Part shown: in pieces, positions 23,701 to 35,485 of the stretch
How the letters are laid out: every line of letters starts with the position of its first letter
How positions within the stretch are numbered: position 1 is the stretch's first letter
Assembly (NCBI GenBank): GCA_013396995.1
Contig: VWZP01007940.1
Span: forward strand, 2,217,431 to 2,281,430
Direction: 5' to 3'
Length of the DNA: 64,000 nucleotides
Source: Dicaeum eximium
Taxonomy: Eukaryota > Chordata > Aves > Passeriformes > Dicaeidae
Position numbers and translations under genes: made by a program
Notes under the pieces: generated by a model
Told to the model about the DNA's origin: nothing
Database searches by the model: none
What the model saw: the letters and a program-made list of their open reading frames with translations, nothing else

Positions 23701-26700
23701 CTACAGGTGAAGTCATCCATCTAGAAACAAGACACATATACCAGAGCTACACTATTAGTAACATAAATGTGACTTTGAAAAGGTAAGGGTGAAGGTCTTC
23801 ATAAATAATTGAACACGGCTTCTCAGTGACATGGTCTGGTCAAGACAGTTCAGATTGTTCATATGGCTGGCCAAATAATGCAGTCTTGGAATCTTAAAAC
23901 AGAAGTTTATGCAATTTGCATACTTGATATGTAAATATGGAGGCACTGTCACCAGTTTAAGTATTCAGACTTTAAAAAGATGTTATAATATTCAAAATAA
24001 TTTAGAAAGAGACAGAATTTTTGAAATACAGAGACAAAAAAAAAAAAGGTTGTACATTCAATATACTGAATTTATCCAAAAACAACATCTGCAGATGAGA
24101 ATTTACTGGAAGTATTTCTGATACTAAAAAAACTATATATTTTGCAAAAAAAGTGTGTAACAAGATTTTGTGACAGAGAAAATCAGTTAGAAAAACATTG
24201 TCTTTGCATTTTCTCTCAGGGACAATGATGATAAGACTTGTCCCTTGCTTTGCCTTGTATTCTTCCTTCCTTAAAGCAATTAATTTTTTGCTCTTTTTTT
24301 GAAAAGATTTTTCACTCAAGCAAAAATCGGACACAATGAACATTCTCAAGTTCTTTAGATCTATGATTTTTTAATACACAAAAACATTTTGACAATTACT
24401 TATTATTTCTGCTGTATTTATTTTGCGAACAGAATTTGAAATGGGTATACAACCAGAACAGCCAGCTCAAAACATAACAGAAGACATTTTTTTCTGAAGA
24501 ATTCTGTTTCAGATTAAAGCTCTTAAATGGATCTCAAACAGACCTCTAAACACCAGACAACAAAGGTGATAATTAAAAAAAAACCCAACACCTTAATCTA
24601 GTTTTAACTGGGAAGATAGGAGAGAAACAGAGACTAATTCCTGAATTTTTCTATGGGATGTCATATTCTTAAATATTTTGACATTATCTCATGTGTTTGT
24701 TTGGAGATTTTTTAAATGCATTTGTTAATATCTGGTATAGAACATACAGTCATGGTATAGGACATAGGCATTTAGAAAACATTTTTCTTATAACTATCAA
24801 AATAAACAATGAAATTGATTTAAAAGCTTTGATCAATTTTTTTTTTGAGTCGAAAACTCCTATGATTTTGAGCAAATGTAGCTTCTGTTAGTTTAAATCA
24901 AAATTGCATGCATTCAGATATTTGTTATTTCAAATAATTTATTTTGATGCTCAGATATCGCAACGATATTAGTAACCCCCAAGAATTAGTTGGATTTATT
25001 TGTTGGTCAAATAGAACAAATGAATTTATTTATTGGTCAAATGAAACTTCTACTTAAAACAGTTGTCTTAAAAAATATAGGCTAGAAGGGCCTTCAAAGC
25101 AGAGAGTTTGGGAAGATAATTCACATTTGGCCATGCTCAAAGAAGAATGTGCTTCTAAGTAGGTCACTTAGATGAGTTTGAATACATTAACTTGAATTCA
25201 GTTCATTATGCTTGGACAACTGGAAGCAGAATTTTAGTAAGGAGCACTAATTAAAACCAAAAGTGAGTGCAATCCAACACACTGGAAGTGAAGCCAGTGT
25301 TGTGTATTTACAGACAATATATGCAGTAGGAAAAGTGCATTAAACATTACAGACGCCTACTGCCTATCAACCTCCACAACAGAGACTTTATATAATTATT
25401 GTTCAACTGCAGCCCTCTACAATAACTGTTAAATCAAATATGACATCTTTAAAAATAAGCAAATTTTCCACCCCTGCCCCAGAAAACAGTTTTGACTTAA
25501 AGGCCCTTTAGTGGTATTACCAAAGATCAATCATTATTATTCAAGTAATGAAAGCAGTCTTTCTTTGAAAATTATTAATCTCTTACCTTTGGACAAACAC
25601 AGTTTTCTTTCAGAACTTTTGGAATTGCAGAGAAGAAAAACAATCAAATTCAGGTTTTAAGATATTAAAAATTATTAATAAACCTATCTAAATATATGAA
25701 TAACAGTAGCTACAGCTCAGATTTTATTGAATCATAGACTGATAACCAGCTGCTAAAAAAAATGCAGCACAGTACCTTGGGAAGGTCAATCCTAATGACC
25801 CAAAGAAGACACTGTCTAGCTCAGACTCTCATTTCTCATTTGTGCAGTCACAAATGTGGCCTCTGGCTGCCTCCTAAGTAGAAATCTCCTCACAACAGCT
25901 TTCTGCCACAACATACACAGGAGTTCTTCAACACATTTTCTGTTTTAATTTTGAATAGAGATAAAGAATTCACTTCAAGCTGTATGCATGTAGAAGGGTT
26001 CTGTCAAATTCAGCTGATTCAAGAACTGCAGGCTTGAATCTACAACCCACAAAAACTGGAAATAAAATATGCAAAGAAAAAACGCAGTGTAAAATCTGTC
26101 CTGCAAAAAAGGCTATCAAAAGATTCACATCTTAAATTGCCAAAAACTGAGTGCTTCTGTCATCTGACAGCACTCCTGGAGCTCTTGTAAAAACATAATT
26201 GTACCAGATGTAAAGCAGATGAAATATGTATTTTCATCAATTTAACAAAATAGAGAATATAAATGTAATAGCTTTTACTCATTTTGTTTCCTAGCATTGA
26301 TCAAAGCCAGTAACTGCTTGCCAAAAAAAGAGAGCAAGAAAGATGATTTTGTTCTTCCTATGTACTTTTTTCACATTAATGAATATTTCTGCATGTCTCC
26401 TTATTTTCAACTTTCATTAAATCACATTAATTCAGATCATACTATGGCCTCACTACAAACAGCTAGAAAGTCAAGATTTATTTTCGTAGTTAATATAGTT
26501 AATTCTGGGGGTTTGTTTTGGTTCTTTTTTTCATTTCAGTGCTTACAATGATAAATGACATGTGGCCTATCTTCTGCTTCTGGGATGCCATCGTGACTAG
26601 TTGCTCTTAGTTTTGTATTGTTCCTTTGCTACCTATAAAATTCAGGTGGCTTCATTCTGAAATTTATTTTGATGCTGTAAGCAAAGGACAAGGCAGAGTT

Positions 26701-27596
26701 ATTTAGTCAAAGGAGTGCTATAGAGTTAAATCTTACAGTCACATATGAAAATATTCTCAGATGAGTATGATAAAATGGAGTTAAGTCTCACAAGTACCCC
26801 TTTTTTTCTCAATGCTGTTGGCTGAATCTAAAGTCTAATTGTGTACATAGCACACCTGTATCTCCTGGTTGTCTACTTTTCAATAGTCTGTTCAAAAGAA
26901 AATAAGATGCAAGAGAATCCTTAATTAATATTAAAGACATAGAGCAGCCTGTGAAGCCTAGGAGAAGATCATGAATAGATATAGTAACAGGCAGAGAAAA
27001 ATTCTTTAACCAAGAAATGTTGTAAAAATTGAATGATTGAGGATACTTTAATAACTTCTTTTTAACCTTCTTTCATACTAAGCTGCTTGCTAACATAACA
27101 AACATTACTCTGAATAAAACATGGTTTGAATAATAAATCCTGGTGTTGGTTATCACATTACTACCATGGTTAATTTTGAGTAGCAAAAAGAATCACTGCA
27201 ATTAACAAGGCCTATGCATGCTTGTAGCTCCTTGGACATGGACACAAAGACTCATAAAGCTGAACACCACTGACAGTTTTCAAGCCAACAGCAGCCAAGC
27301 TTAGACGTTGCAGTAATAACACCTATGAACTGCATTTCACAAGTTATTGGATAGAATATTATATTAATATGACAGTGTTCTATGGCAATAAAATGTTGAA
27401 TTTCACCCCAGGTACTAGGTAACATCTGTACCACATGCACAAGTAACAGGAAAACAAGGGGGTTTAGGCCTTCCTCAGAGCTATAATCCCAGTGTTAGTA
27501 CATGGAATCTATGCTAGAAAAAAAAAATAGGTAGTTTTCAGAGCGAAAATTTGTTAATCAAATACAATGGGATACCAGGGAACAAGTCATCATAGA

Positions 27597-27615
27597 GGGG
27601 GGAAAACCACCCCCC
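27597..27615. repeat. G6/C6 hairpin
   Basis: Six G at 27597-27602 face six C at 27610-27615 across a 7-nt loop (AAAACCA). It lies just upstream of a CR1 remnant and is followed by a C/A-rich run to about 27640. Confidence 0.7.
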
Positions 27616-27849
27616 AAACCCCAAACCAACTCAAAAAACTAAGGACAAGCAAGATGGCAGATGGGATATTGCAAAAAGGTCAGTACTGAATTAATTATGG
27701 AAACTCAAATTCATATCTTGAAACTTTTGCCATTATTTTTCTCAAGTCAGAGTTTTTAACAGAGTATGGTAAAAAGGTAAAATGAGCAGTAATGAGAACA
27801 AGATATCATATTTAAAGGAATTCTTAAGAAATTCAAAGAAAGACTAGTG

Positions 27850-28500
27850 GAGGAAATAGGAGTGGTCTGTAACTACTAGCTATGGTGACAATATTTAATC
27901 TATACAGCAATCTAAGTATGGTGGGACTGGAGAATGGAAAATGTGGAAATTCTTTTAAAGGACCACCTCCAAAACCACAAAGGCGTAAGACTGATGTTTG
28001 TGTGAGGCAAGTTAGCAGAAACTATGAGAAAAATATAATTAGCGGTCCCTTGTATAAATATGACAAGTTGAGAAATAGTCAGCATGATTTCTGTGCAGGA
28101 TAGCCCTCAAGTTCTTTAGCTGAATCTCCTGCTCAAAGCAGGGTCAGCTGTGAGGTCAGACCAGGGAATTCAGTCAGTGAGTATGTGATTTGATGAGCAA
28201 AATGAGCACCATTTGATATAATCTTTGATTTTAAGGAAGCACTTAGAAAGTTCATTTATCCATTTTATGATAAGGAGAGAGCCATAAGATGAAGGATCTT
28301 GCAGGGGATAATTAGTTCACAGCTTGATTTGGATAGGACAAGCAAATGGTTGATTTTTAAAAAAGGATGTTTAGAAATATCTGTGTCACAAACAATGCTC
28401 ATAGTAAAAGTTTTTATTAATCAACTGGTAAGGAAGACAAAGGATGAGGTGATGCTGATGGTCTCAAATTATTCAGTTTATTAAGTATGAGAGCTAACAA
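27850..28500 (+). mobile_element. Eroded CR1 reverse-transcriptase fragment
   Basis: NSQHDFCAG, at about 28074-28100, matches the PSQHGFxKGRSC block of CR1 reverse transcriptase, and IIFDFKEAL, near 28218-28245, matches the VYLDFSKAF block that carries the first catalytic aspartate. A WLDG-like region may follow near 28310-28345. The two blocks are roughly 50 codons apart instead of the usual 28 or so; the excess is explained by an antisense CR1 snippet between them. Stops interrupt the frame. Similarity is weak outside the two motifs, so the limits are uncertain. Confidence 0.5.
28104..28178 (-). mobile_element. Antisense CR1 3' snippet inside a CR1 fragment
   Basis: In reverse complement this reads CCTGGTCTGACCTCACAGC then TGACCCTGCTTTGAGCAGG and AGATTCAGCTAAAGAACTTG, the standard order near the CR1 3' end. 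The terminal octamers are missing, so either the end decayed or the piece arrived by rearrangement. Its position between two reverse-transcriptase motifs of opposite orientation suggests nesting. Confidence 0.6.
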
Positions 28501-31429
28501 TAGGTGTACACAAACTTTCAGAGGATCCTTCTTTTTGAAGGCTGGTACCTGCTGTACTGAAAATGAGATGTAATGAACAGCTGTCTCCACTTTCTGGATC
28601 CTTTCTTATGCCTTTCTATAAGGAAATTATGCTGGGGCAGTGACGAAAAAGATACAAGTAGTTCCTGATTTCTAGTTTTACTGACCATAAGACAAGATGG
28701 ACAAGGTAAAGACAGACACTAAAAGGTCTAACTTATTTGGAGGAGAATAGGTTTTATGGCAAAAAATATAAAGTTCTTCCCTCTCAACCATACATTAATC
28801 TCTCCAAAATTATCATTCAATGAGCTATAATGCAACTCTATGAAATATTTACTTTGCAACTTCTTTCAAGCTTAATGACCATTATGTTCTGAATTAGCCA
28901 GGGAAGGTAGGGGGTTCATTACCTGCTAAGTTGTAGCAGAGCACTTTCTGAAGTCTGCTCATCTGTTATCACTGCTATTAGGTTCTCTAAACTTCATATT
29001 TACTTCATAAAACCCCACTCAGAATAAAGGCATAGAAAATTTGCGTATGGATGTCCCTTTTTGTGACAATTAACTGCTCATCCTGCAAAGGGAGAGACCA
29101 GTGAAGCTGATTCATGCTCTGATAAAAGAGAAGAAGTATGTGGTCCATGCATTTGTTCCCTGTGTGTGACACAACTAATCTGCTTTCCTCCTTCCTTTTG
29201 CATGGAAAAAGATGCTGAGTAAGCTAAAATGATGCAATAGTGACTGTGCTAAGGCAATTTGCAATAGAAGTGGCAACTTCTGCATGGAAAGAACTTTGAT
29301 TTTTGATAGTTTGTGGTTTTTTTCCCCGACAAGCTGTCAGTATGGTGACCAACAAGCTTTACTGTCTGTGACTGTTCTCCCCTGTGGCCTCCCTTCAGCT
29401 CTTCCCATGGGTCCAGGAGCCCATTTCAGCTCAGCCTGAGGGCTGAACTCTGTTGTAGGTGGGCCTGTGTCTGGCCTGTTTCCAAACTGTTTGGATTTCC
29501 TGGATTGACCGAGGACATGGCTTGTTACCTTATTTGATTTGAAATCACTGGACTCTTGATGGGACTTGTTGTTGTCAGTGCCCTACTCTCATGCAGCCCA
29601 AGTGCTTTGGGATAGTGCAGGGACTGTCTTGCCTCTGCTGGGGTCAGCCTGGCTCCCAGCACACTTTTTAGGAGCAACTCTTGCAGCTCCCTGACACAAA
29701 TAATGGTACTTTCCTTTTCCAGCTTCCTAAGGCATTTAACTTGCTGAAAATAACTTCAGGAAAAAAAAAGGAAGGCCTAAAAGACTAAGTTACATTTCCT
29801 ACATTTTCTGCCTGTTAGCGGCACTTCAAGGATCAAAATGGTTACTGCTTCCTTTCCTGCTGACAGATAGCTTTTTGAAATGTAAGGTTGCAATCAATAG
29901 GGGGAAAAAAGCATTGCACTCCCATTGCTAATCACATCACTTCTTATACTGGTTTTGTTTAATCCTTCATCTCCTAAGGAATGCCATTGTGTAAGTTTTT
30001 ACAAGCACAGGACTATATGCTCTGTATCAGAAGAACTCTTATTAAGAGCCAGTGGTGTATACACAAAAAATAATTGTATTTATGCAAATAAAAATAGTCC
30101 TAAAACAGAGAAACAGGGTTACGGTTTAATAAATACCATTAACTGCAATCAAAAGCAATCAGTTAATGCATTGTCTTTTAGCTCTATAATAAAGATACTT
30201 AAAATTGAGATCCAAGAATCTGATGAACCTTTATAAGGTTATACTTTTGAAAGTGATATTACACTTTATTTAGAGGTGACTATAGGGCATATTCTGTGCA
30301 TACTGCATTTAATCCTTTATCAGAAATCCATCTTGCTAGGAGCAGTGCTGCTAAGTCTGAAGATTTACTTCATATTTTCTGGGAGAGTTTGAGGGGAAAG
30401 AAGAGCTGGCTTCCACTTACTGTTTATACAGGTGCAGCAAGAATTGGTGTCCTGTAGGGTCAATAGTATCTGAAGAGGAAGTAGATGAAAGGAGAGCGAG
30501 AATGCATGAGAAAGTATCTGGAGGAAAGAAGGAAACAAGAAATGAAAGAAGTTAGAAGTTAGAAAAGGTGGACATGTCAAGAGCAAGATCACCAAAATTT
30601 CATAAGTGGAAAGTTGAATGTCCCACAGTGAAACATTTTGTCCCAGCTACCTTTACCCAATAGGTCAATAAAGCCAAGTTCTTTTGCTCCAAGGCTCCCC
30701 TCTTCTCACTACAGGAGAATTCTGGGCTCAATAAACTCTGCTCAAGCACTATGGACAGAAAAACTGATATAAAGGTTTGTATCAGCAAGGAATACTAAGC
30801 AAAAAAAAAAAATCACATATTCTAATTTGCTTCAGGGGATCAAGTTGTTTCTGTCCTCAATTCCATCATTATGGTTGTGTATTTTAAGAAGTGATATACA
30901 GTATTATCCTGTTTCCAACAGAATCCGTTTTTGTGGCTTTTTTTCTTTAATTCACTTCATTGTCAGCTACATCTCTTCCTACTAAGATGGATCTTCCTTC
31001 CATCCTAAGATGGATCTTATAGTTGATGCCTGCTCACTTTACATATCATATCTTTGTGCAGAACCATTCTTATACCTTTTCATTTACACCTTGGACTTCA
31101 CCAAAATTGAATTTTGGAGGATTTTTTCTCGGCAGGCCATTTATTATTCTCTGATTAATTTAGCTTATCTGCATAACTTTTATTGTTTTATTTTAAAAAG
31201 AAAGTTTGCTTTCCAGCTTTGCTATCAGGAAAAGACATGTTACATTGGATTAATTACAAAGGAACGTACTGATAGAGCTGAGGAGATGAAACATGAAAGA
31301 ATATTCTCAGTTGTGAAAGAATGATGAAAGAAATACAGTTCCATTCAAAAATTCAACAGAATTTCTTAAACTGGAGCAGAAACAGCTGAAATGATAGCAT
31401 ACTATTTTTCCTGAATTAATATTCTAAAA
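28501..31429. other. Non-coding stretch with one GC-richer block
   Basis: No gene recognised. The block at 29330-29720 is distinctly GC-richer and is listed separately. The remainder is AT-rich single-copy sequence. Confidence 0.5.
29330..29720. other. GC-richer block, possible unclassified retroelement
   Basis: About 390 bp are clearly richer in G/C than either side, with pieces such as GTCAGCCTGGCTCCCAGCAC and a right edge at ACACAAATAATGG that resembles a decayed polyadenylation signal. The shape recalls an LTR or a LINE 5' untranslated region, but I could not match it to a family, and no target-site duplication is evident. Confidence 0.3.
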
Positions 31430-31937
31430 TATTCTCCCCCTGTACTTGGCACTGCTGAAGCCTCGAGCACTGCATCCATTTCTGGTCCCCTCACTTTGAG
31501 AAAGACACTGAGTGATTAAAAGGGCAATGAAGTGAGTGAAGGGTCTGGAGAGTATCCTGTGAGGAGCAGCTGAGGGAGCTGAGATTGCTCAGCCTGGAGA
31601 AAAGGAGGCTCAGGGTGACCTTACTACTCTCTACAGCTGCCTGAAAGGAGGCTGTAGCCAAGTGAGAGTGATCTCTTCTCCCAGGCAGCCAGCAACAGAA
31701 TGGGAGGACCAGAGATACTCAGCCTATGCCAGAGGAGGTTCCTGTTGGACACCAGGAGGAATTTCTTCACAGAAACACTTGTTAAACATTGGGATGGTGC
31801 AGTCACCATCCCTGGAGGTGTTCAAGGAATGAATGTGGCATTTAGTGCCATGATCTAGTTGGCAAGGTGGCTTTTGGTCAAGGATTGCACTCGATCTCAG
31901 AAGTATTTTCCAATTCAGTAAATTCTGTGATGCTGTA
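31430..31937 (+). mobile_element. CR1 LINE 3' fragment, about 510 bp
   Basis: It starts in the last part of ORF2 (TGCATCCATTTCTGGTCCCC corresponds to the CR1 segment before the 'KDxxLLE' region). It continues through CAGCCTGGAGAAAAGGAGGC, GGACACCAGGAGGAATTTCT and CATCCCTGGAGGTGTTCAAG. It ends with TTCTGTGATGCTGTAAA, a recognisable terminal octamer. The frame is interrupted. The 5' truncation is as expected for target-primed insertion. Confidence 0.93.
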
Positions 31938-34494
31938 AAAATCTTTTTCTCTTTGTATTACCATGACTATATTTTTCCATTTTCAATGGTGATACATAGA
32001 TGTTGCATTTGAAGAAAAATTACAGAGGTAAAAACAACTTAATCTACTTTTGCGTGTATCTCAATAAGCAGTGCAAGACACAAGGAAGTTTCATCTGTAC
32101 CTGTAACACCAAGAGTTACTATGTTCACGCAGTGTGTGACATTCTAATAGTGTTGTTCCAGAGCTGAGCTTTCAAGCAGTGAGGAATCCCATTGTACCAA
32201 GTCTGGAGAATTAATTAAGGAGAAGTCTGCATGTATTTGAGCTACACTGTCTATTTAGAAATCTTCATTAATGCAGGAGTAGTTGCTCAGCAAAAAGAAT
32301 TTACTTCCTTTTGCGTATGAGAACCTGCATTTGATTTAATGTTTGATTTAAGATAGGCATTGATTTTCCTAAACAAGAAAGTTTTTAAAAAGTCAACAAA
32401 TTCAAATTGTTGAAGGATTTTTTTTATTTCACTGTTTCAGTTATCACTAAATAAACCCTCATTATTTATGTAGTTGTATAGTGTGTCCATGAAATTAAGT
32501 AAAAGATCAAGCTGTTGCTTTCTCTGCCTTTTAGCATCACTGACGGTTCACTTGCTTGTGGCAACTTTAAAGATGTTGCCAGTAAATCAAGACTGACAAA
32601 GGAGTAGGAACAGTATTATCAGAGCACAATGTTCACTATTCTACACTACCTAACAGCTTAGGCATTTGGACTGATTGTATCAACACACTAAGAAACCCGA
32701 AGAGAAAATACTTGCATATTACTAAAATAAAAGAAAATGAAAGGTTGATGTGGCTTTGTTGCTGAAAGATTAGTTGAATAAATGAAGTTTTGCATCATAA
32801 ATTTCTTACATTTTTGTAAAGCAGTTCTTATAAAAAATGGTAAAAATACATCCTGAAAACAAATACTCTTATAATTCTAAAATTAGGTTGCGTTCAAATG
32901 AAACAAAAGGAAAATTATTAGCCAATCACTTCATATATCTCTTAATATCATCATTTTAGTGTTGTAAAAAATTCTTTGCAATTAGAGCTTATCAAAATGC
33001 ACTGCCAAACCAAAAGAAAACACTATTTTGTATTGTATGCTACAGAAGAGTAACAAGGGAAAACTAATTATTTCTTTATCTCATTTGCACTGGAGCATAT
33101 AGGCCTGCTTGCTGGTTCTTCTTTTCTCTGCAAACCTAAGGGAAGAGATCACAAAACTAGGGAGATTATAAAACAGACATATAGACTGAATACTTGGAAA
33201 CTGCATAGACACACATTCCCATTTGCAACATACATTTTTTTTTTTCCCTAGGACTTCATTTATATCACTATAAAATGCTGAAAAATACCTTGCAGACATA
33301 TAGTCTAAAATATCTTATTCCGTGATGTCAAAATTACATTGCTACTGTTAGAAGTCACAAACACTTACCTTTACTCACCCTCAGGTTATGAATGACAAGA
33401 TAACACTCAAGGGATGGGAAGACTGTTTCTTCCATTTTGTTTCTTCCAGTGTTCTTTTGCTAGATCCTTCCTACCATCAAAATCAGTTCTTTCCATCTTT
33501 GAACAAAAACTCTACTGAACTCCTCCATGACAAATGATACCCTGAACTCCCACTTACCTCCCTACTTGACATCAAATTTCCTCCCTCAAAACTCACTAAA
33601 CATACTATTTTCCAAGCATTGCCACAAATTCTTCTTCTCCAATGCAGTCTAAGGCAGTAGTTCACACATGTAGGACCAGTAAAAATGTAGCCATTTAACA
33701 ACATTATAATAAAAGAGAAAAGGCCAAAAGGGTTGTGCTGAGAATTCCTCAGTTGTGCCAAGTGTCACTGTCTTACATGCAACTTATATTTGGCAGACTA
33801 TCATTCCCAGCTGCATCTCCCGACAAAGTTTCTTATACTAATAAGAAGTGCAGGTAGAAATGTACATCAAGTTCTTAGTACCAAAAAAAATTTTTAAAAA
33901 GTGCATTGGAACTGAGCCACTCAAAAGTATTAATGCTTTTATACCAGTGTGATGTCATGAATATCAAAATAGTTCTGTGTCATACTAATTTTTAAATAAA
34001 TCTTATCACAACTTACTTATAATTAGGGTGTATTTCTATCACTTGAAATCTTTAGACTATGGATGGATAGTTGATATATACGTTACAGGCATATCAGAAG
34101 TTACAGCTTTACTATGGAAACAACTGATTTAAGATATTCAGGCTTAACTCTGGAATACAAGATGAACATATAGGTCCTTTTGTCTTTTAATTCTCTGGGT
34201 TTCTAAGAAATTATTTTTGCATGCAAACATTGCTTAAGAGAGACAAGTGTAACTTACTAGCAGCAAACAAAGAAATATCTTAGTCACCATTTTATCATTT
34301 TTATTTTTTTCAGTATATGATTCTACTGTATTTCTATTTTTTTAATCGCCATTCTTCTACATCTGGGGAGGAAAAAATGCTGTGACAATTCATGGGACAA
34401 CTTCAGATTGGTGTTACACTCCTATGAAAAACAATTTCATTTTGTAGCCAGACCAAATGCTTGATCAGATTTTTCAGGACACTGTTTTTCACCA
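31938..34494. other. Non-coding AT-rich stretch
   Basis: No gene or element recognised; short poly-T near 33235-33246. Confidence 0.55.
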
Positions 34495-35485
34495 AGTCAT
34501 CAACCACCACAGACTTTAAGATGAACATGATATTAGGACCTAAAATACAAATCTGCAAATGATACAAAATTGGAAGGATTGAAACACCAGATGATTGTGC
34601 TGCCTTTCAGCAAAACCCAGCAAGCTGGAGAAATGGGTCAACAGCACCCTCATGTTGTTCAACGAGGGGAAATACCAAGTCCTGTATGCTGGGGAGTAAC
34701 ACCCTGCCTCAGTACATGCAGTTGACAAGCTGGAAAGCAGCTTGGCAGAAAAAGACCTGATGGTGCTGTTGGACAACAAATTCACCATCAGCCAGCAGTG
34801 CACCCCTGTGGCAAAGAAAGTCTACAGTGTTTGGGGCTGCATTAGGAAAAACACCATCAGGGAGTCAAGAGATACGCTCCTTCCACTCCTCAGCTCTGGC
34901 TGAGACCACACACTGAGTGCAGAGTCCACTTCTCTGTTCAGACCAGGCAGGCATGGACTTCTCTCAGAAAAAAAAATCATGGGCTTCCTGGAGTAAGTCC
35001 AACACAGGTCCATGAAGGTGATGAAGGAATAAGAGCACCAATCATATAAAGGTAGACAGAGAGTTAGGACTGTTAACTTGGAGATATAAAGTGTCAGAGG
35101 GATTTTATCATTGGACTTAAGTACCTGTTATTGGGGGAATGAAGAAGATGCAATCAGAAAAAAGGCTCTTCTCAGAGGTACCCAGTGAATGCACAGGAGG
35201 GAAAGGGCACAAATCAAACCAAGAAATTCGATTTCTGCAAGAGCAAAGCACTTTTTTTTTTTCTGTTGTTTTCTCTGTTTATTTGTTTGGTTTTGGTTTG
35301 CCATAGTGAAGGTAGTGAAACAGTGGGGTGGGTTGCCCTGAGAGATGGTGAGTCTCTGTGAAGATATTCAAAACCCAACTAGACAATATCTTGAACAACC
35401 TGCTCTGTAAGACTGCTTTGAGCAGAGGATTGGACTAAATAATCAACAGAGTTTCCATCCAACCTCAGTTATTCTGTGAAATCAA
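34495..35485 (+). mobile_element. CR1 LINE 3' fragment, about 1 kb
   Basis: The left end lies near the reverse-transcriptase active-site region: ANDTKLEG-like codons at 34553-34580 replace FADDTKLGG. Then come the segments encoding LESSLAEKDL, SQQCTPVAKK and GCIRKN-like peptides (about 34730-34860) in a frame broken by indels. The 3' part (GGTTGCCCTGAGAGATGG, CTTTGAGCAGAGGATTGG) ends at TTATTCTGTGAAATC, the terminal octamer. A T-rich tract at 35251-35302 is extra relative to the usual CR1 sequence and looks like a local expansion or small insertion. The element is dead. Confidence 0.92.

Larger units (their letters stand above)
19993..27849. other. Long non-coding stretch, no gene recognised
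   Basis: AT-rich, with the strongest AT bias at 20330-20720. A GC-richer block sits at 23040-23310 (open on the minus strand for 76 codons, no similarity recognised). The open frame of 115 codons at 24002-24349 minus is K/F-rich and resembles nothing. No convincing transposon was seen, though old ones may be beyond recognition by eye. Confidence 0.5.

Noticed and set aside
25261..25310. Imperfect hairpin CAACACACTGG/CCAGTGTTG
   Set aside because: A two-base bulge and a short stem make it unremarkable in a window of this size.
25725..25830. GAATCATAGACTG resembling the start of a minus-strand CR1 tail
   Set aside because: Similarity does not continue beyond about 15 bases; the expected AAGGxxCCTT region is absent.
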